Shown: in pieces, positions 19,575 through 30,770 of the stretch | Numbering within the stretch: position 1 is the stretch's first letter | Layout of the letters: each line of letters starts with the position of its first letter | Source of the DNA: Nitrospira sp. | GTDB taxonomy: Bacteria; Nitrospirota; Nitrospiria; Nitrospirales; Nitrospiraceae | Length of the DNA stretch: 64,000 nt | Assembly (NCBI GenBank): GCA_009594995.1 | Contig: VOPR01000016.1 | Coordinates: 1-64,000, forward strand | Direction of reading: 5' to 3' | Made by a program: the position numbers and the translations under genes | Notes under the pieces: model-generated | Told to the model about the DNA's origin: nothing | The model's input: the letters and a program-made list of their open reading frames with translations, nothing else | Databases searched by the model: none

Positions 19575-20447
19575 GTGAGCATTCTCGTCAATAAGAATAC
19601 GCGAGTGGTGGTACAAGGGATCACAGGGAAGGAAGGATCCTTCCACGCGACGCAGTGCAAAGCCTACGGGACGAAAATGGTCGCCGGGGTGACGCCGGGT
19701 AAAGCCGGACAGGAAGTCGAGGGCATTCCCGTCTTTAACACCGTGGCCGATGCTGTAAAAAAGACTGAGTGTGATACCTCGCTGATTTTTGTGCCGCCCC
19801 CATTCTGTGCGGACGCCATTCTGGAAGCCGCTGACGCAGGTGTGAAGCTGATCATCTGTATCACCGAAGGTATTCCGGTCAACGATATGGTAAAGGTGAA
19901 GCGGGCCTTGCATGGTCGCGATGTCCGCCTGATTGGTCCGAACTGCCCTGGGGTCATTACGGTCGATGAAGCCAAAATTGGTATTATGCCGGGTTTCATT
20001 CACAAGCGCGGGGTAGTGGGCGTCGTCTCTCGCAGTGGCACCTTGACTTACGAGGCAGTGCATCAACTTTCCACGCTGGGCCTTGGTGAGACGACGTGTG
20101 TCGGCATTGGTGGAGATCCGGTCAACGGTACGGGTTTCGTTGATGTGTTGCCGCTGTTCGAGAAGGACCCTGAAACTCAGGCCGTGGTCATGATTGGTGA
20201 AATCGGCGGCGATGCGGAAGAGAAAGCTGCTGAATACATTAAGAAGCACGTCAAGAAGCCGGTGATCAGTTTCATTGCCGGGATTACCGCCCCTCCTGGC
20301 CGACGCATGGGCCACGCAGGAGCGATCATTTCAGGCGGCAAGGGAACGGCGACGGAGAAGATGAAGGCGCTTGAATCCGCAGGGGTTCGCGTGGTGAAGA
20401 ATCCGGCCGAGATCGGCCATGCCGTAAAAGCGGCGCTTGGTCGCTAG
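19575..20447 (+). CDS. sucD: Succinyl-CoA synthetase, alpha subunit
   Basis: SucD binds CoA and carries the phosphohistidine. The sequence starts [20 protein letters not shown], has [10 protein letters not shown] and [10 protein letters not shown], and ends with the phosphohistidine motif [13 protein letters not shown] (His near residue 246). GTG 19575 is chosen because AAAGGAGAA lies just upstream; an earlier in-frame start at 19515 lies within sucC. At 290 aa the gene is standard length. It is the last of the rTCA block and is followed by a strong terminator. Confidence 0.95.
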   Translation: MSILVNKNTRVVVQGITGKEGSFHATQCKAYGTKMVAGVTPGKAGQEVEGIPVFNTVADAVKKTECDTSLIFVPPPFCADAILEAADAGVKLIICITEGIPVNDMVKVKRALHGRDVRLIGPNCPGVITVDEAKIGIMPGFIHKRGVVGVVSRSGTLTYEAVHQLSTLGLGETTCVGIGGDPVNGTGFVDVLPLFEKDPETQAVVMIGEIGGDAEEKAAEYIKKHVKKPVISFIAGITAPPGRRMGHAGAIISGGKGTATEKMKALESAGVRVVKNPAEIGHAVKAALGR

Positions 20448-20471
20448 TTAGTCATAGGCACGCAGTGCAAG

Positions 20472-20510
20472 GAGGGCGTCGGAATCCATCCGACGCCCTC
20501 TTTATTTTTA
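20472..20510 (+). terminator. Intrinsic terminator of the rTCA block
   Basis: A 12-bp perfect stem (GAGGGCGTCGGA and its complement), a 5-nt loop (ATCCA) and the T-rich tail TTTATTTTTA form a textbook rho-independent terminator 25 bp after sucD. The remaining gap to 20728 shows nothing else I can support. Confidence 0.9.
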
Positions 20511-20728
20511 GGAAATGAATGTCTCATGCCGAATGGGATGAATGTCGTGCTCGGAATGAGTGCCAGAATCTTCCCTTTTTCCCTCGCGCCAGACGTGGTA
20601 CTGTAGGGGCGCCCACTGGGAGACGAATGGCCCTAGGGAATTCGCCTGTTCGAGTAGTATTGAGGGTTTTCCAGCAGGCGAAACTGTCAGGCTAGGGCTT
20701 CGTACTGTTCCTATGAAAGGACGTCACT

Positions 20729-22363
20729 ATGCTCGTGTTTCTTATACATGTGCGTGATCCCCAGTTTTATGCCCTTCCAGCAAAGACACGAGCCAAGAAT
20801 GGGCGTATTCGGGTGATGGGATTTCCTCCCATCGGCATCATGTCTCTGTCCTCGGTTTTAAAGCGGGCGGGGCATGAATGTGTCATGTTTGATCAGGCAC
20901 ATCCGGAGACGCCGAATGAATTTATCATTGAGGAAATCAAGCGACGGAAACCAGCCCTCGTCGGGTTGAGTTTTCTTAGTACGACCAGCTACCCCTATGC
21001 GAAAATTCTTGCAAGACAAATTCGGGCTGCTGATACCACGGTAAAACTGGCATTTGGGGGTGTGTTTGCCAGCCTCAACGCCGGCCTGGTGAAGCTGCAA
21101 TGTCCGGAGGTCGATTTTGTCTGCCGGGGAGACGGAGAGCAGTTGCTCTTGGATCTGCTTGAACGCATGGATGATCCGCAGGATGTGGGTGGCCTGACCT
21201 GGTCGAAGGATGGCAAGGTCATCAACAATCCCAACCGGGTCATGGAACGTCACCTGGACCAGTGGCCCTTTCCAGATCGGGAAAGTTTGGAATTGGACTT
21301 TGTCGAGTCTATGCCGTTGGATGTGCCTGCGGTGTTATCCATGGAACGGTTTACGACCATGCAGACATCGCGAGGATGCCCATGGCCCTGCGTGTTTTGC
21401 GATATTCCGATCTTTAATGAAGGTAAATGGCGCGCGCGTAGCGCACAGCACGTTGTCGACGAGCTGAAATATCTGGAGCAGAACGGTTATGGATCGGTCT
21501 ACTTCGTGGACGATCACTTCCTCCTCCAACCAAAACGAATCGATGCGATCTGCAAGGGCATCATTGATGCCAGACTCTCTATTCAATGGGGAATTGAAGG
21601 CCGGGTAGATTCGGTGGCACAGCATCTCTTCCCTGCCATGGCCAAAGCGCATTGCCGAACGGTGATGTTTGGTATTGAAAGCGGCAGTCAGAAGATCCTG
21701 GATCGTTTGCAGAAAGAACAAACACTGGCAGAGGTTGAGACGGCGGTGAGAAACGCCAAGAAGGCCGGTATCGAAATTGTTCACGGCTTCTTTACCGTGG
21801 GCAATCCTGACGAGACAGTGGAGGACATGGAGAAGACCTTCGACTTCGCATCCAAGCTGCCATTGGATACATTCGGATTCAATCGACTCTGCGTCTACCG
21901 GGGAACCCCGCTGTGGCAGGAATACATCAAGCGCGGATTAGTCAGCGATGCCAAGGATTGGTACAAATATTTCAAGTGTTCTGAGATCGATCCGACCTGT
22001 TTGCCAGGGGCGACCATTAATTCAGTGCGACAGGAGGGGCTCAAGAGGCTGTTCATTTATAAGCTCACCCGGTACCCGATTCAGACCTTCAAATTGTTGC
22101 GTCGCTTCTTGCGATATATGCCGTTCCGCGATGTGGCCTACCTTATCATCAAGCCCTTTCTGGGACAGAAGAAAGGCGCGACTAAGGCAGAGGTCCTCTC
22201 CCGCGCGGTTGAGCATTCCGAGATGAAGGACGCAGCGGCTCAACTCACTCAACTGAGCGACGAGTTGCTGCACAGCGTGTTGGAAGAGTCGAAAGCCGAA
22301 CGCCAGCGGATTCAGCAGGAAGCTGAAGGGGCTCGGGAGCTGCCTATGATTTCAACCAGGTAA
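20729..22363 (+). CDS. B12-binding-domain radical SAM protein
   Basis: The 544-aa protein has an N-terminal cobalamin-binding-like Rossmann domain (FPPIGIMSLSSVLKRAGHE, about residues 35-53, then PALVGLSFLSTTSYPYAK). A radical SAM core follows with the cluster motif C217-x3-C221-x2-C224 (SRGCPWPCVFCD). A C-terminal region of about 150 residues ends in a charged, probably coiled-coil tail. This places it among class B-like B12 radical SAM proteins (BchE/HpnJ-like), which carry out methylations or ring/chain rearrangements. GAAAGGAC lies upstream of the ATG. No neighbour reveals the substrate; a role in hopanoid tailoring is conceivable because shc and hpnG lie 20 kb away, but this is speculative. 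Its 3' end overlaps the convergent DUF72 gene by 12 bp. Confidence 0.78.
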   Translation: MLVFLIHVRDPQFYALPAKTRAKNGRIRVMGFPPIGIMSLSSVLKRAGHECVMFDQAHPETPNEFIIEEIKRRKPALVGLSFLSTTSYPYAKILARQIRAADTTVKLAFGGVFASLNAGLVKLQCPEVDFVCRGDGEQLLLDLLERMDDPQDVGGLTWSKDGKVINNPNRVMERHLDQWPFPDRESLELDFVESMPLDVPAVLSMERFTTMQTSRGCPWPCVFCDIPIFNEGKWRARSAQHVVDELKYLEQNGYGSVYFVDDHFLLQPKRIDAICKGIIDARLSIQWGIEGRVDSVAQHLFPAMAKAHCRTVMFGIESGSQKILDRLQKEQTLAEVETAVRNAKKAGIEIVHGFFTVGNPDETVEDMEKTFDFASKLPLDTFGFNRLCVYRGTPLWQEYIKRGLVSDAKDWYKYFKCSEIDPTCLPGATINSVRQEGLKRLFIYKLTRYPIQTFKLLRRFLRYMPFRDVAYLIIKPFLGQKKGATKAEVLSRAVEHSEMKDAAAQLTQLSDELLHSVLEESKAERQRIQQEAEGARELPMISTR

Positions 22364-23089
22364 GGGAGATGATTCCGTCAGTCGCAACAGTTGATCCGCC
22401 CAGATCCATGGCGATCCCTCATCTTCGTGTTTGCAGTATGCATAGCAATCCTTCCCGTTCGTTCTCGCTTTTCTGAAGTGCTCAGCCCACTGCTCCAGGT
22501 CTTTGTCCGCATAGCGACTGCGTCGGAGTCGGGCATACACGAAATCGGCTGTGTCACGATGCTCCGCTTGGCGATCATCCGTATCCACCGCCGCCCACGC
22601 GATACGAAAACGACACAAGAGATCTTCAATTGAAGCATGGCTCCAGCTGTCATGGCGGAATTCTATCGCCCAGTGGAATGTTGTGGGCAGAGAAGGTAAG
22701 AAATCGGCTAGCCGATCATTGTCTCGCGTAAAATTGGGAGGTAGTTGAATAAGGATCGGTCCCAACTTTCCTTTCGCAGCCAGGGGGCTCAGGTGCTCCA
22801 GCATGGTATGGAGGAATGGAACGGATTCAAGACGTAGCCGTTTCATGTGAGTGATCATGCGATGAGCTTTGACTGAAAACGTGAAGTCATCGGGTGTCTG
22901 TTCGATCCATTTCACTACCGACGACAAGGCGGGGAGCCTGTACCACACACCATCCAATTCCACGGTGTTGTAGTGGTTTGAGTAATAGGGCAGAAAATCA
23001 GACGGCTTGATCCCTGATGGATAAAAGCGATTCTTTCCCTGCCACGCCTTATATGAGTAGCCGGAGAGACCGATGCGAATGCGAGCCAT
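22352..23089 (-). CDS. DUF72-family protein (YecE-like)
   Basis: The 245-aa protein matches the DUF72 TIM-barrel-like family. It opens with RIRIGLSGYSYKAWQGKNRFYP and contains YYSNHYNTVELDGVWYRLP, DFTFSVKAHRMITH and FHWAIEFRHDSW, all family landmarks. The biochemical function of the family is not established. It is a monocistronic unit on the minus strand, convergent with and overlapping the radical SAM gene by 12 bp. Confidence 0.85.
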   Translation of the reverse strand: MARIRIGLSGYSYKAWQGKNRFYPSGIKPSDFLPYYSNHYNTVELDGVWYRLPALSSVVKWIEQTPDDFTFSVKAHRMITHMKRLRLESVPFLHTMLEHLSPLAAKGKLGPILIQLPPNFTRDNDRLADFLPSLPTTFHWAIEFRHDSWSHASIEDLLCRFRIAWAAVDTDDRQAEHRDTADFVYARLRRSRYADKDLEQWAEHFRKARTNGKDCYAYCKHEDEGSPWIWADQLLRLTESSPLPG

Positions 23090-23321
23090 AGGAAATTATC
23101 GGCAGCAAGGTAGATGGATATAAAGAGCGCGTGATCATCTCTGATGATAACGAAGACAAGTCATGAATGTGAAGCTGACCTCAAATCCAAACTGCTGTCG
23201 TGAGGCAAGTAGAAAGGGTAGAACTCCCGATTGCCGGTCTTCCCGAATGGGTCTCGTCGGTATCGAGTGAAGCTACGGTAATGGAGAGGTGTGTGTGGCG
23301 GGCGACGCTTCTGAAGAGAGG

Positions 23322-23356
23322 CAAGCGGCCGGTGCATGAATGCATCCGGCCGCTTG
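23322..23356 (-). terminator. Hairpin terminator candidate after ahcY
   Basis: An 11-bp inverted repeat (CAAGCGGCCGG and its complement) flanks a spacer containing TGCAT repeats that can extend the stem with a bulge. It lies just past the ahcY stop on the minus strand. The U-tract is weak (CTCTCTTC follows), so termination may depend on Rho. The rest of the gap 23090-23321 shows nothing supported. Confidence 0.55.
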
Positions 23357-23366
23357 TCGTATAGGA

Positions 23367-25885
<2,519 letters not shown>

Positions 25886-26082
25886 TGTTCCCCCTGGAAG
25901 TGAAGTGATTCGAGAATGCGGCGGTTAGAGTTAGGCGGTACGACGACTGAACGTGGAAGATTCTACGCTTGCAATGATCAGACAACCCCGCAAAAAAGCT
26001 AAGGCAATAGTAGCTGACCAGGCTGTTTTTGTCTACCGTTCTGACGGAATTGATGGTGTCTTTTACGAGACCAGCGTCTTGC

Positions 26083-26112
26083 TTGACAGCCCTTTGAGAC
26101 GACTTGTAAGAT
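26083..26112 (+). promoter_or_regulatory. Candidate promoter of the cytochrome c maturation operon
   Basis: TTGACA (26083-26088) is followed after 18 bp by TAAGAT (26107-26112) in the 399-bp gap between metK and resB, which otherwise shows no supported gene. The -10 matches consensus at four positions. A leader of about 165 nt would result. Confidence 0.4.
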
Positions 26113-26284
26113 AGCTTACTTTTCGCGCATTTGGAACATTTTTCATCATAAACGCTCTGCCCCGGCAACTCCAACCTCGTGGTATCGGCCTGCATTGGCG
26201 CAGGATCCCACACGCAGCTCGTCATTAGATATGATGATGGGGTCTGTATGACGGCCAGGTCGAAGCAGCTAGGTGTGTTAATTC

Positions 26285-27721
26285 ATGAACGATAAACCCG
26301 ACGCAGCATCCGAGGTGAGCGCATCCGGTCCTTCCACGTCCGGGCTGGGCTGGGATGAGTTTTCGCGCGAGGTGGTAGACTTTTTCGCCTCAATTAAGCT
26401 GGCCATGTTTTTGTTTATTGTCCTGGCCATGACCGCCACGATTGGCACGGTGATCCAGCAGGGCGAGCGGCCAGAAACCTATGTCCAGGAGTACGGCGAA
26501 GAGGCGTACCGCTGGTTCCTTCGCCTAGGCTTTACGGATGTGTATCACACCTGGTGGTTTACCGGGCTGCTCGGGCTGCTCTGCGTGAACTCGCTGACCT
26601 GCTTTCATAAGCGCTTTCCCAGCGTGTGGCGCTCCATGCGTCAGGATAAAGTCAGTGTGTCCCTGGCCTTTATCCAGGGGATGAAGCAACAGACCGCGCT
26701 GACGCTCAACCAATCCAAGGAAGTTGTCGCGGAGTCGCTGGTGAGGCTGTTTGCAGAGAAAGGCTACAAGGTGCTGGCGAAAAGCGATCCCGGCGAAGTC
26801 ACGGTCTATGCCACGAAAGGGATTATGGGCCGCGTTGGTGCGCACGTCGCCCACCTCAGTGCGACGGTCATCGTGCTGGGAGGCCTGCTCGGCAGTTATT
26901 ACGGATTTTCTGAGTTCGGCGTCTGTCTTGAGGGGCAGACCTACCATATCCCCAGGGGCAACTTTGACCTTCGGGTGGACAAGTTCTGGATCGACTACCA
27001 TGAAAATGGCTCAGTCAAATCCTACAACAGCACGCTGACGGTGATCGATCAGGGCGCACCGACTATGACGAAGACGATCACCGTCAATGATCCGTTGGTC
27101 TACAAGGGTATCTGGTTTTACCAGTCCAGTTATGGTGATGCGTGGGACCAGATTGAGGCGGCGCGGATCAACATCAAGGACAAGGCGTCGGACAAGGTCG
27201 TTGCGACGGTTGATTTGGAGTGGAACAAGGAAAAAGCGGTCGATGGCCTGCCGTTAAAGATGAAGATGACCGATTTTGTGGCTGACTTTGCGTTTAATTC
27301 GACGGAGAAGAAGGTCTTTTCCAAAACCGCCGAGCATGCCAATCCTGCCATTCGTCTGGCGGTCGACGAACGCAACACCGTGCAATCCACGCCCTGGGTG
27401 TTTTATCATTACCCTGACCTGTTTGAGATCAAGGACTCGGCGTATCAGTTCGAATTTATCGGATATCAACCGAAGAAATTCACCGGTCTCCAGATTGCCA
27501 GAAATCCGGGCATCATGATGGTGTGGATCGGGTGTACGATGTTGGTGGTGGGGATGACGCTGTCGTCGCTCATCTATCACCGGCGGCTGTGGGCGAAGAT
27601 CCTGCCCGGTGAATCCGGTGTTACGTTGCATCTCGGCGGAACTACGCACAAAAGTCAGATCGACTTTCAAAAAGAATTCAAGAAATTGACGGAGAAGATT
27701 CAAGCCAAGACCTCATCCTGA
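26285..27721 (+). CDS. resB: Cytochrome c biogenesis protein ResB (CcsB/Ccs1)
   Basis: ResB is the membrane partner of CcsA in system II, which moves heme across the membrane and attaches it to apocytochromes c. The 478-aa sequence has hydrophobic segments at about residues 37-57 (LAMFLFIVLAMTATIGTVIQQ), 90-105, 195-212 and near 410-430. A large periplasmic domain lies between the last two. It opens a five-gene cluster (resB, ccsA, two TlpA-like proteins, ccdA). Such dedicated maturation fits an organism dependent on c-type cytochromes. Confidence 0.9.
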   Translation: MNDKPDAASEVSASGPSTSGLGWDEFSREVVDFFASIKLAMFLFIVLAMTATIGTVIQQGERPETYVQEYGEEAYRWFLRLGFTDVYHTWWFTGLLGLLCVNSLTCFHKRFPSVWRSMRQDKVSVSLAFIQGMKQQTALTLNQSKEVVAESLVRLFAEKGYKVLAKSDPGEVTVYATKGIMGRVGAHVAHLSATVIVLGGLLGSYYGFSEFGVCLEGQTYHIPRGNFDLRVDKFWIDYHENGSVKSYNSTLTVIDQGAPTMTKTITVNDPLVYKGIWFYQSSYGDAWDQIEAARINIKDKASDKVVATVDLEWNKEKAVDGLPLKMKMTDFVADFAFNSTEKKVFSKTAEHANPAIRLAVDERNTVQSTPWVFYHYPDLFEIKDSAYQFEFIGYQPKKFTGLQIARNPGIMMVWIGCTMLVVGMTLSSLIYHRRLWAKILPGESGVTLHLGGTTHKSQIDFQKEFKKLTEKIQAKTSS

Positions 27722-27793
27722 AGCCCGATGCAGTGTCGCTGTGTGAAATTTCCAGTAAGCCGGCACTGCACGCTACGATAGACGGAGGCCCGT

Positions 27794-28708
27794 ATGATGC
27801 GATCATTGTTTCTTTTCGATATGACGTTCTGGCTCTACCTGGCAGCGTTGGGCCTCTACGTGGCCTATCTGTTCGCGAAACGTCCTGCCATGCAGATGGC
27901 TCCGGCCGGACATCCCATCGATAACCTTGAAGATCGGGATGGCGCCTGGGCCACCCAGTTGGGTCAGGTCGCAACCCTGGTGACCGTCTTCGGATGGGTG
28001 CTGAATACCCTGGCCTTGACGACTCGGGCGTTCGAGCGGATGGAGCATTCCGGGACATTCGCCCCCTGGTCGAATCAGTTCGAAGCCATGGCGTATGTGT
28101 CCTGGGCGATCATTCTCGGTTATGTACTCCTGGAGTTCCGGTACAGGATCAAGGCGGTCGGGGCCTTTGTGGTGGGAATCGGCTTCATCGCGATGGGCGC
28201 GGCGTCGCTCCTGCCCTACCGATATCAGACGGCGGAACCGCTTGTGCCCGCGTTGAACAGCTACTGGATTTACATCCATGTGTCCGTCACCCTGACCAGT
28301 TACGCGGCATTTGCCATGGCCGGCGGATTGGGGCTGATGTACCTCTTCAAGGAGCGGGCGGTGAACCGGGGCAGCCAGTCCCGTTTTTATGCGGCATTCC
28401 CCGACCTCGAAACGATCGACGAACTCGGGTACAAGGCGATTATGCTGGGCTTCCCACTGCTGGCCTTTGGCATCATTCTCGGAGCCATGTGGGCCAACTA
28501 TGCCTGGGGAGGCTATTGGAGTTGGGACCCAAAAGAAACCTGGTCGTTGATCGTCTGGCTGATCTATGGCGCTTATATCCATGCCCGCATGACGCGGGGG
28601 TGGGAAGGCCATAAGGCCGCGATTTACGCGATCTTCGGGTTTTTGATGGTGATCTTCTGCTTCTGGGGAGTGAACTTTTTGCTCTCTGGTCTGCATGCCT
28701 ACGCGTAG
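27794..28708 (+). CDS. ccsA: Cytochrome c biogenesis protein CcsA (ResC)
   Basis: CcsA is the multi-spanning heme-handling component of system II. The tryptophan-rich WWD-type motif is present as WANYAWGGYWSWDPKETWSL (about residues 233-252). At 304 aa it is of standard length with about eight membrane segments. GGAGG (27784-27788) lies 5 nt before the first of two tandem ATG codons at 27794. It is followed after 3 bp by a TlpA-like gene. Confidence 0.93.
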   Translation: MMRSLFLFDMTFWLYLAALGLYVAYLFAKRPAMQMAPAGHPIDNLEDRDGAWATQLGQVATLVTVFGWVLNTLALTTRAFERMEHSGTFAPWSNQFEAMAYVSWAIILGYVLLEFRYRIKAVGAFVVGIGFIAMGAASLLPYRYQTAEPLVPALNSYWIYIHVSVTLTSYAAFAMAGGLGLMYLFKERAVNRGSQSRFYAAFPDLETIDELGYKAIMLGFPLLAFGIILGAMWANYAWGGYWSWDPKETWSLIVWLIYGAYIHARMTRGWEGHKAAIYAIFGFLMVIFCFWGVNFLLSGLHAYA

Positions 28709-28711
28709 ACC

Positions 28712-29335
28712 ATGAGTGATCACGTAAATAAGAGTTCAACCGGCGCTGCCGTGCGAAGTGGTCCTTCTCGAACGGTGGTTGTGCTCGCTGCTGCGGCCAT
28801 CCTTGGCGTGATGTTCCTTGTCGTGTGGCTGCAAAGCTCCAAGTACGAGCCGCTGGTTGTCGGAAAAGAGGCGCCGGATTTTCAATTGCCTGACCTCAAC
28901 GACAAGCAGTTGCGGCTATCTGACTATCGCGGCAAAGTGGTTTTTTTGAATTTCTGGGCCACCTGGTGCAAGCCCTGTCGAGAAGAAATGCCTTCTATGG
29001 AAGTGCTGTATAAGAATTTTGAAAAAGACGGGTTGGTCATTCTCGCGGTCAGCATCGATCGGGTGACGACGAAGAAAGAAATCCCGCCCTTCGTCAAGGG
29101 CCTGAATCTCACCTTTCCCGTGCTGGTCGATTCCTGGGGGCAGACGGACAAACGCTACAAGCTGATGGGGGTTCCTGAAACCTATATCATCGATCAGCAA
29201 GGCGTTTTGCGCGAAAAAGTGATCGGACCTCGGGATTGGACGCGATTGGACAATCTCAAAGTGCTCACGCAATTACTCAAGCCTGCCGAGAAAGCCGCGC
29301 ATGTGGCCTCTCCCCAGGCGGCACCGGCTTTGTGA
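28712..29335 (+). CDS. ResA/TlpA-like thiol-disulfide oxidoreductase, copy 1
   Basis: This 207-aa protein is a membrane-anchored periplasmic thioredoxin. It has one N-terminal membrane helix (about residues 22-42), then APDFQLPDLND and the redox motif FWATWCKPCREEMP. CcdA-fed proteins of this type reduce the apocytochrome CxxCH cysteines before heme attachment. It directly follows ccsA. The redox motif is CKPC, unlike the CGPC of the next gene, suggesting different redox potentials or partners. Confidence 0.88.
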   Translation: MSDHVNKSSTGAAVRSGPSRTVVVLAAAAILGVMFLVVWLQSSKYEPLVVGKEAPDFQLPDLNDKQLRLSDYRGKVVFLNFWATWCKPCREEMPSMEVLYKNFEKDGLVILAVSIDRVTTKKEIPPFVKGLNLTFPVLVDSWGQTDKRYKLMGVPETYIIDQQGVLREKVIGPRDWTRLDNLKVLTQLLKPAEKAAHVASPQAAPAL

Positions 29336-29340
29336 CTGTG

Positions 29341-29904
29341 ATGCTGAATCGCTGGTCGATCCTCTCCATGATCGGTGTCGGTGTAGTGATTGGCGGAATT
29401 ATTCTTGCCGATGCCCGCGGGGCGTCATCGATTTCAGATCCTGCTCTTCTTGTGGTGGCTAATCGTGCGCCGCAGGTTGACGAGGAGGCACCGAACTTTC
29501 TTCTCAAAGATTCCGAGGGATTCAATGTCACTCTGGATCAGTTTCGCGGGAAAGTCGTGCTCCTGAATTTCTGGGCCACTTGGTGTGGGCCCTGTAAAAT
29601 CGAGATGCCGGCGATGGAGCGATTGTATCGATCGTTCAGCCGTAAGGAGTTTGAGATTCTGGCGGTCTCAACTGATGCCCAGGGTACGGCGGTGACTCGC
29701 CCATTTCAGCAGGAAGTCGGCTTCACATTTCCTGTGCTCCATGACGCCGATTTCAGGATCGGACTGCAGTATGGTGCCCGCCAGTTACCAATGACATTCC
29801 TGATCGATCGGAAGGGCATTATTCGTAATCGGATTCCCGGTGCCCGCGACTGGAGCGCCCCGGCCGGGAAACGCCTGGTCGAAGCGCTCTTGCAGGGGTC
29901 CTAG
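29341..29904 (+). CDS. ResA/TlpA-like thiol-disulfide oxidoreductase, copy 2
   Basis: A second periplasmic thioredoxin-fold protein with an N-terminal membrane anchor (LSMIGVGVVIGGIILA), APNFLLKDSEG and the motif FWATWCGPCKIEMP. I list ATG 29341 (187 aa); GTG 29332 overlaps the upstream stop as GTGA and would give 190 aa. It is a tandem paralogue of the gene just upstream. It may reduce a different apocytochrome set or act in series with copy 1; the sequence does not decide. Confidence 0.88.
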   Translation: MLNRWSILSMIGVGVVIGGIILADARGASSISDPALLVVANRAPQVDEEAPNFLLKDSEGFNVTLDQFRGKVVLLNFWATWCGPCKIEMPAMERLYRSFSRKEFEILAVSTDAQGTAVTRPFQQEVGFTFPVLHDADFRIGLQYGARQLPMTFLIDRKGIIRNRIPGARDWSAPAGKRLVEALLQGS

Positions 29905-29905
29905 C

Positions 29906-30652
29906 ATGACCGACTCGGTGCAATCGATTTCATTGGTCGCCGCGTTTTCAGCCGGCCTGCTCTCGTTTGTCTCGCCCTGCGTATTGCCTCTGGTTCCGTC
30001 CTATATTTCCTACATCACCGGTCTTTCAATCGAACAGCTGACCGACGTGTCCGAACGCAGCCGCTTTCGCAAGGCGATCATTTTGAATTCCCTGCTGTTC
30101 ATCGCGGGTTTTTCAACGGTGTTTGTGGCATTCGGTGCCTCGGCGAGCCTGTTGGGTCAGGCTCTGATTACCTATCAGGAACATCTGCGACGGTTCGGGG
30201 GAATTGTCGTAATTGTGTTCGGTCTATACCTCCTGGGTATTTTGAACCTGAATTTCTTGAAAATGGAGCACCGCTATCAGTTTCGGAACCGCCCGGCCGG
30301 ATTCCTCGGTTCTTTCTTAATTGGGATCGCATTTGCGGCTGGATGGACGCCTTGCGTAGGGCCTGTTCTGGGGACGATTCTGCTCTATGCCAGCACGACC
30401 GAATCGATGTTCAGTGGAGTGGTCTTGCTCACGTTCTACTCCTTGGGATTAGCTCTACCGTTGTTTCTTACGGCCCTCGGCGTGGATCGATTCCTCAGTT
30501 ATTTTAAAGAAGTACGCGCCTACCTCTGGGGGGTCTCAACGGTGAGCGGAGTGCTGCTCATTATCGTGGGCGTGATGATTTATGCGAATTCGCTAACCAT
30601 GATCACGAGTTTTCTCGAACGATACGGGATTGGCTGGTACCTCGGGCAATAA
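29906..30652 (+). CDS. ccdA: Cytochrome c biogenesis protein CcdA
   Basis: CcdA carries reducing equivalents from cytoplasmic thioredoxin across the membrane to ResA/TlpA-like proteins. The 248-aa protein has about six membrane segments and the two redox cysteines, in FVSPCVLPLVPSY (near residue 25) and GWTPCVGPVLG (about residue 152). I chose ATG 29906, one base after the upstream stop; a longer frame would lie inside the previous gene. It closes the system II cluster. Confidence 0.93.
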   Translation: MTDSVQSISLVAAFSAGLLSFVSPCVLPLVPSYISYITGLSIEQLTDVSERSRFRKAIILNSLLFIAGFSTVFVAFGASASLLGQALITYQEHLRRFGGIVVIVFGLYLLGILNLNFLKMEHRYQFRNRPAGFLGSFLIGIAFAAGWTPCVGPVLGTILLYASTTESMFSGVVLLTFYSLGLALPLFLTALGVDRFLSYFKEVRAYLWGVSTVSGVLLIIVGVMIYANSLTMITSFLERYGIGWYLGQ

Positions 30653-30770
30653 TCAGGATCTCTGCTCCTTCCCCGTCTCGCGCTTCCCGAACGTCCACGC
30701 AGCAACCATTCGCTACTTCGGCAGGCCGGCCTGTTGCGGAGTAGGACTTTCTACAATCGGTGCATGTGAC

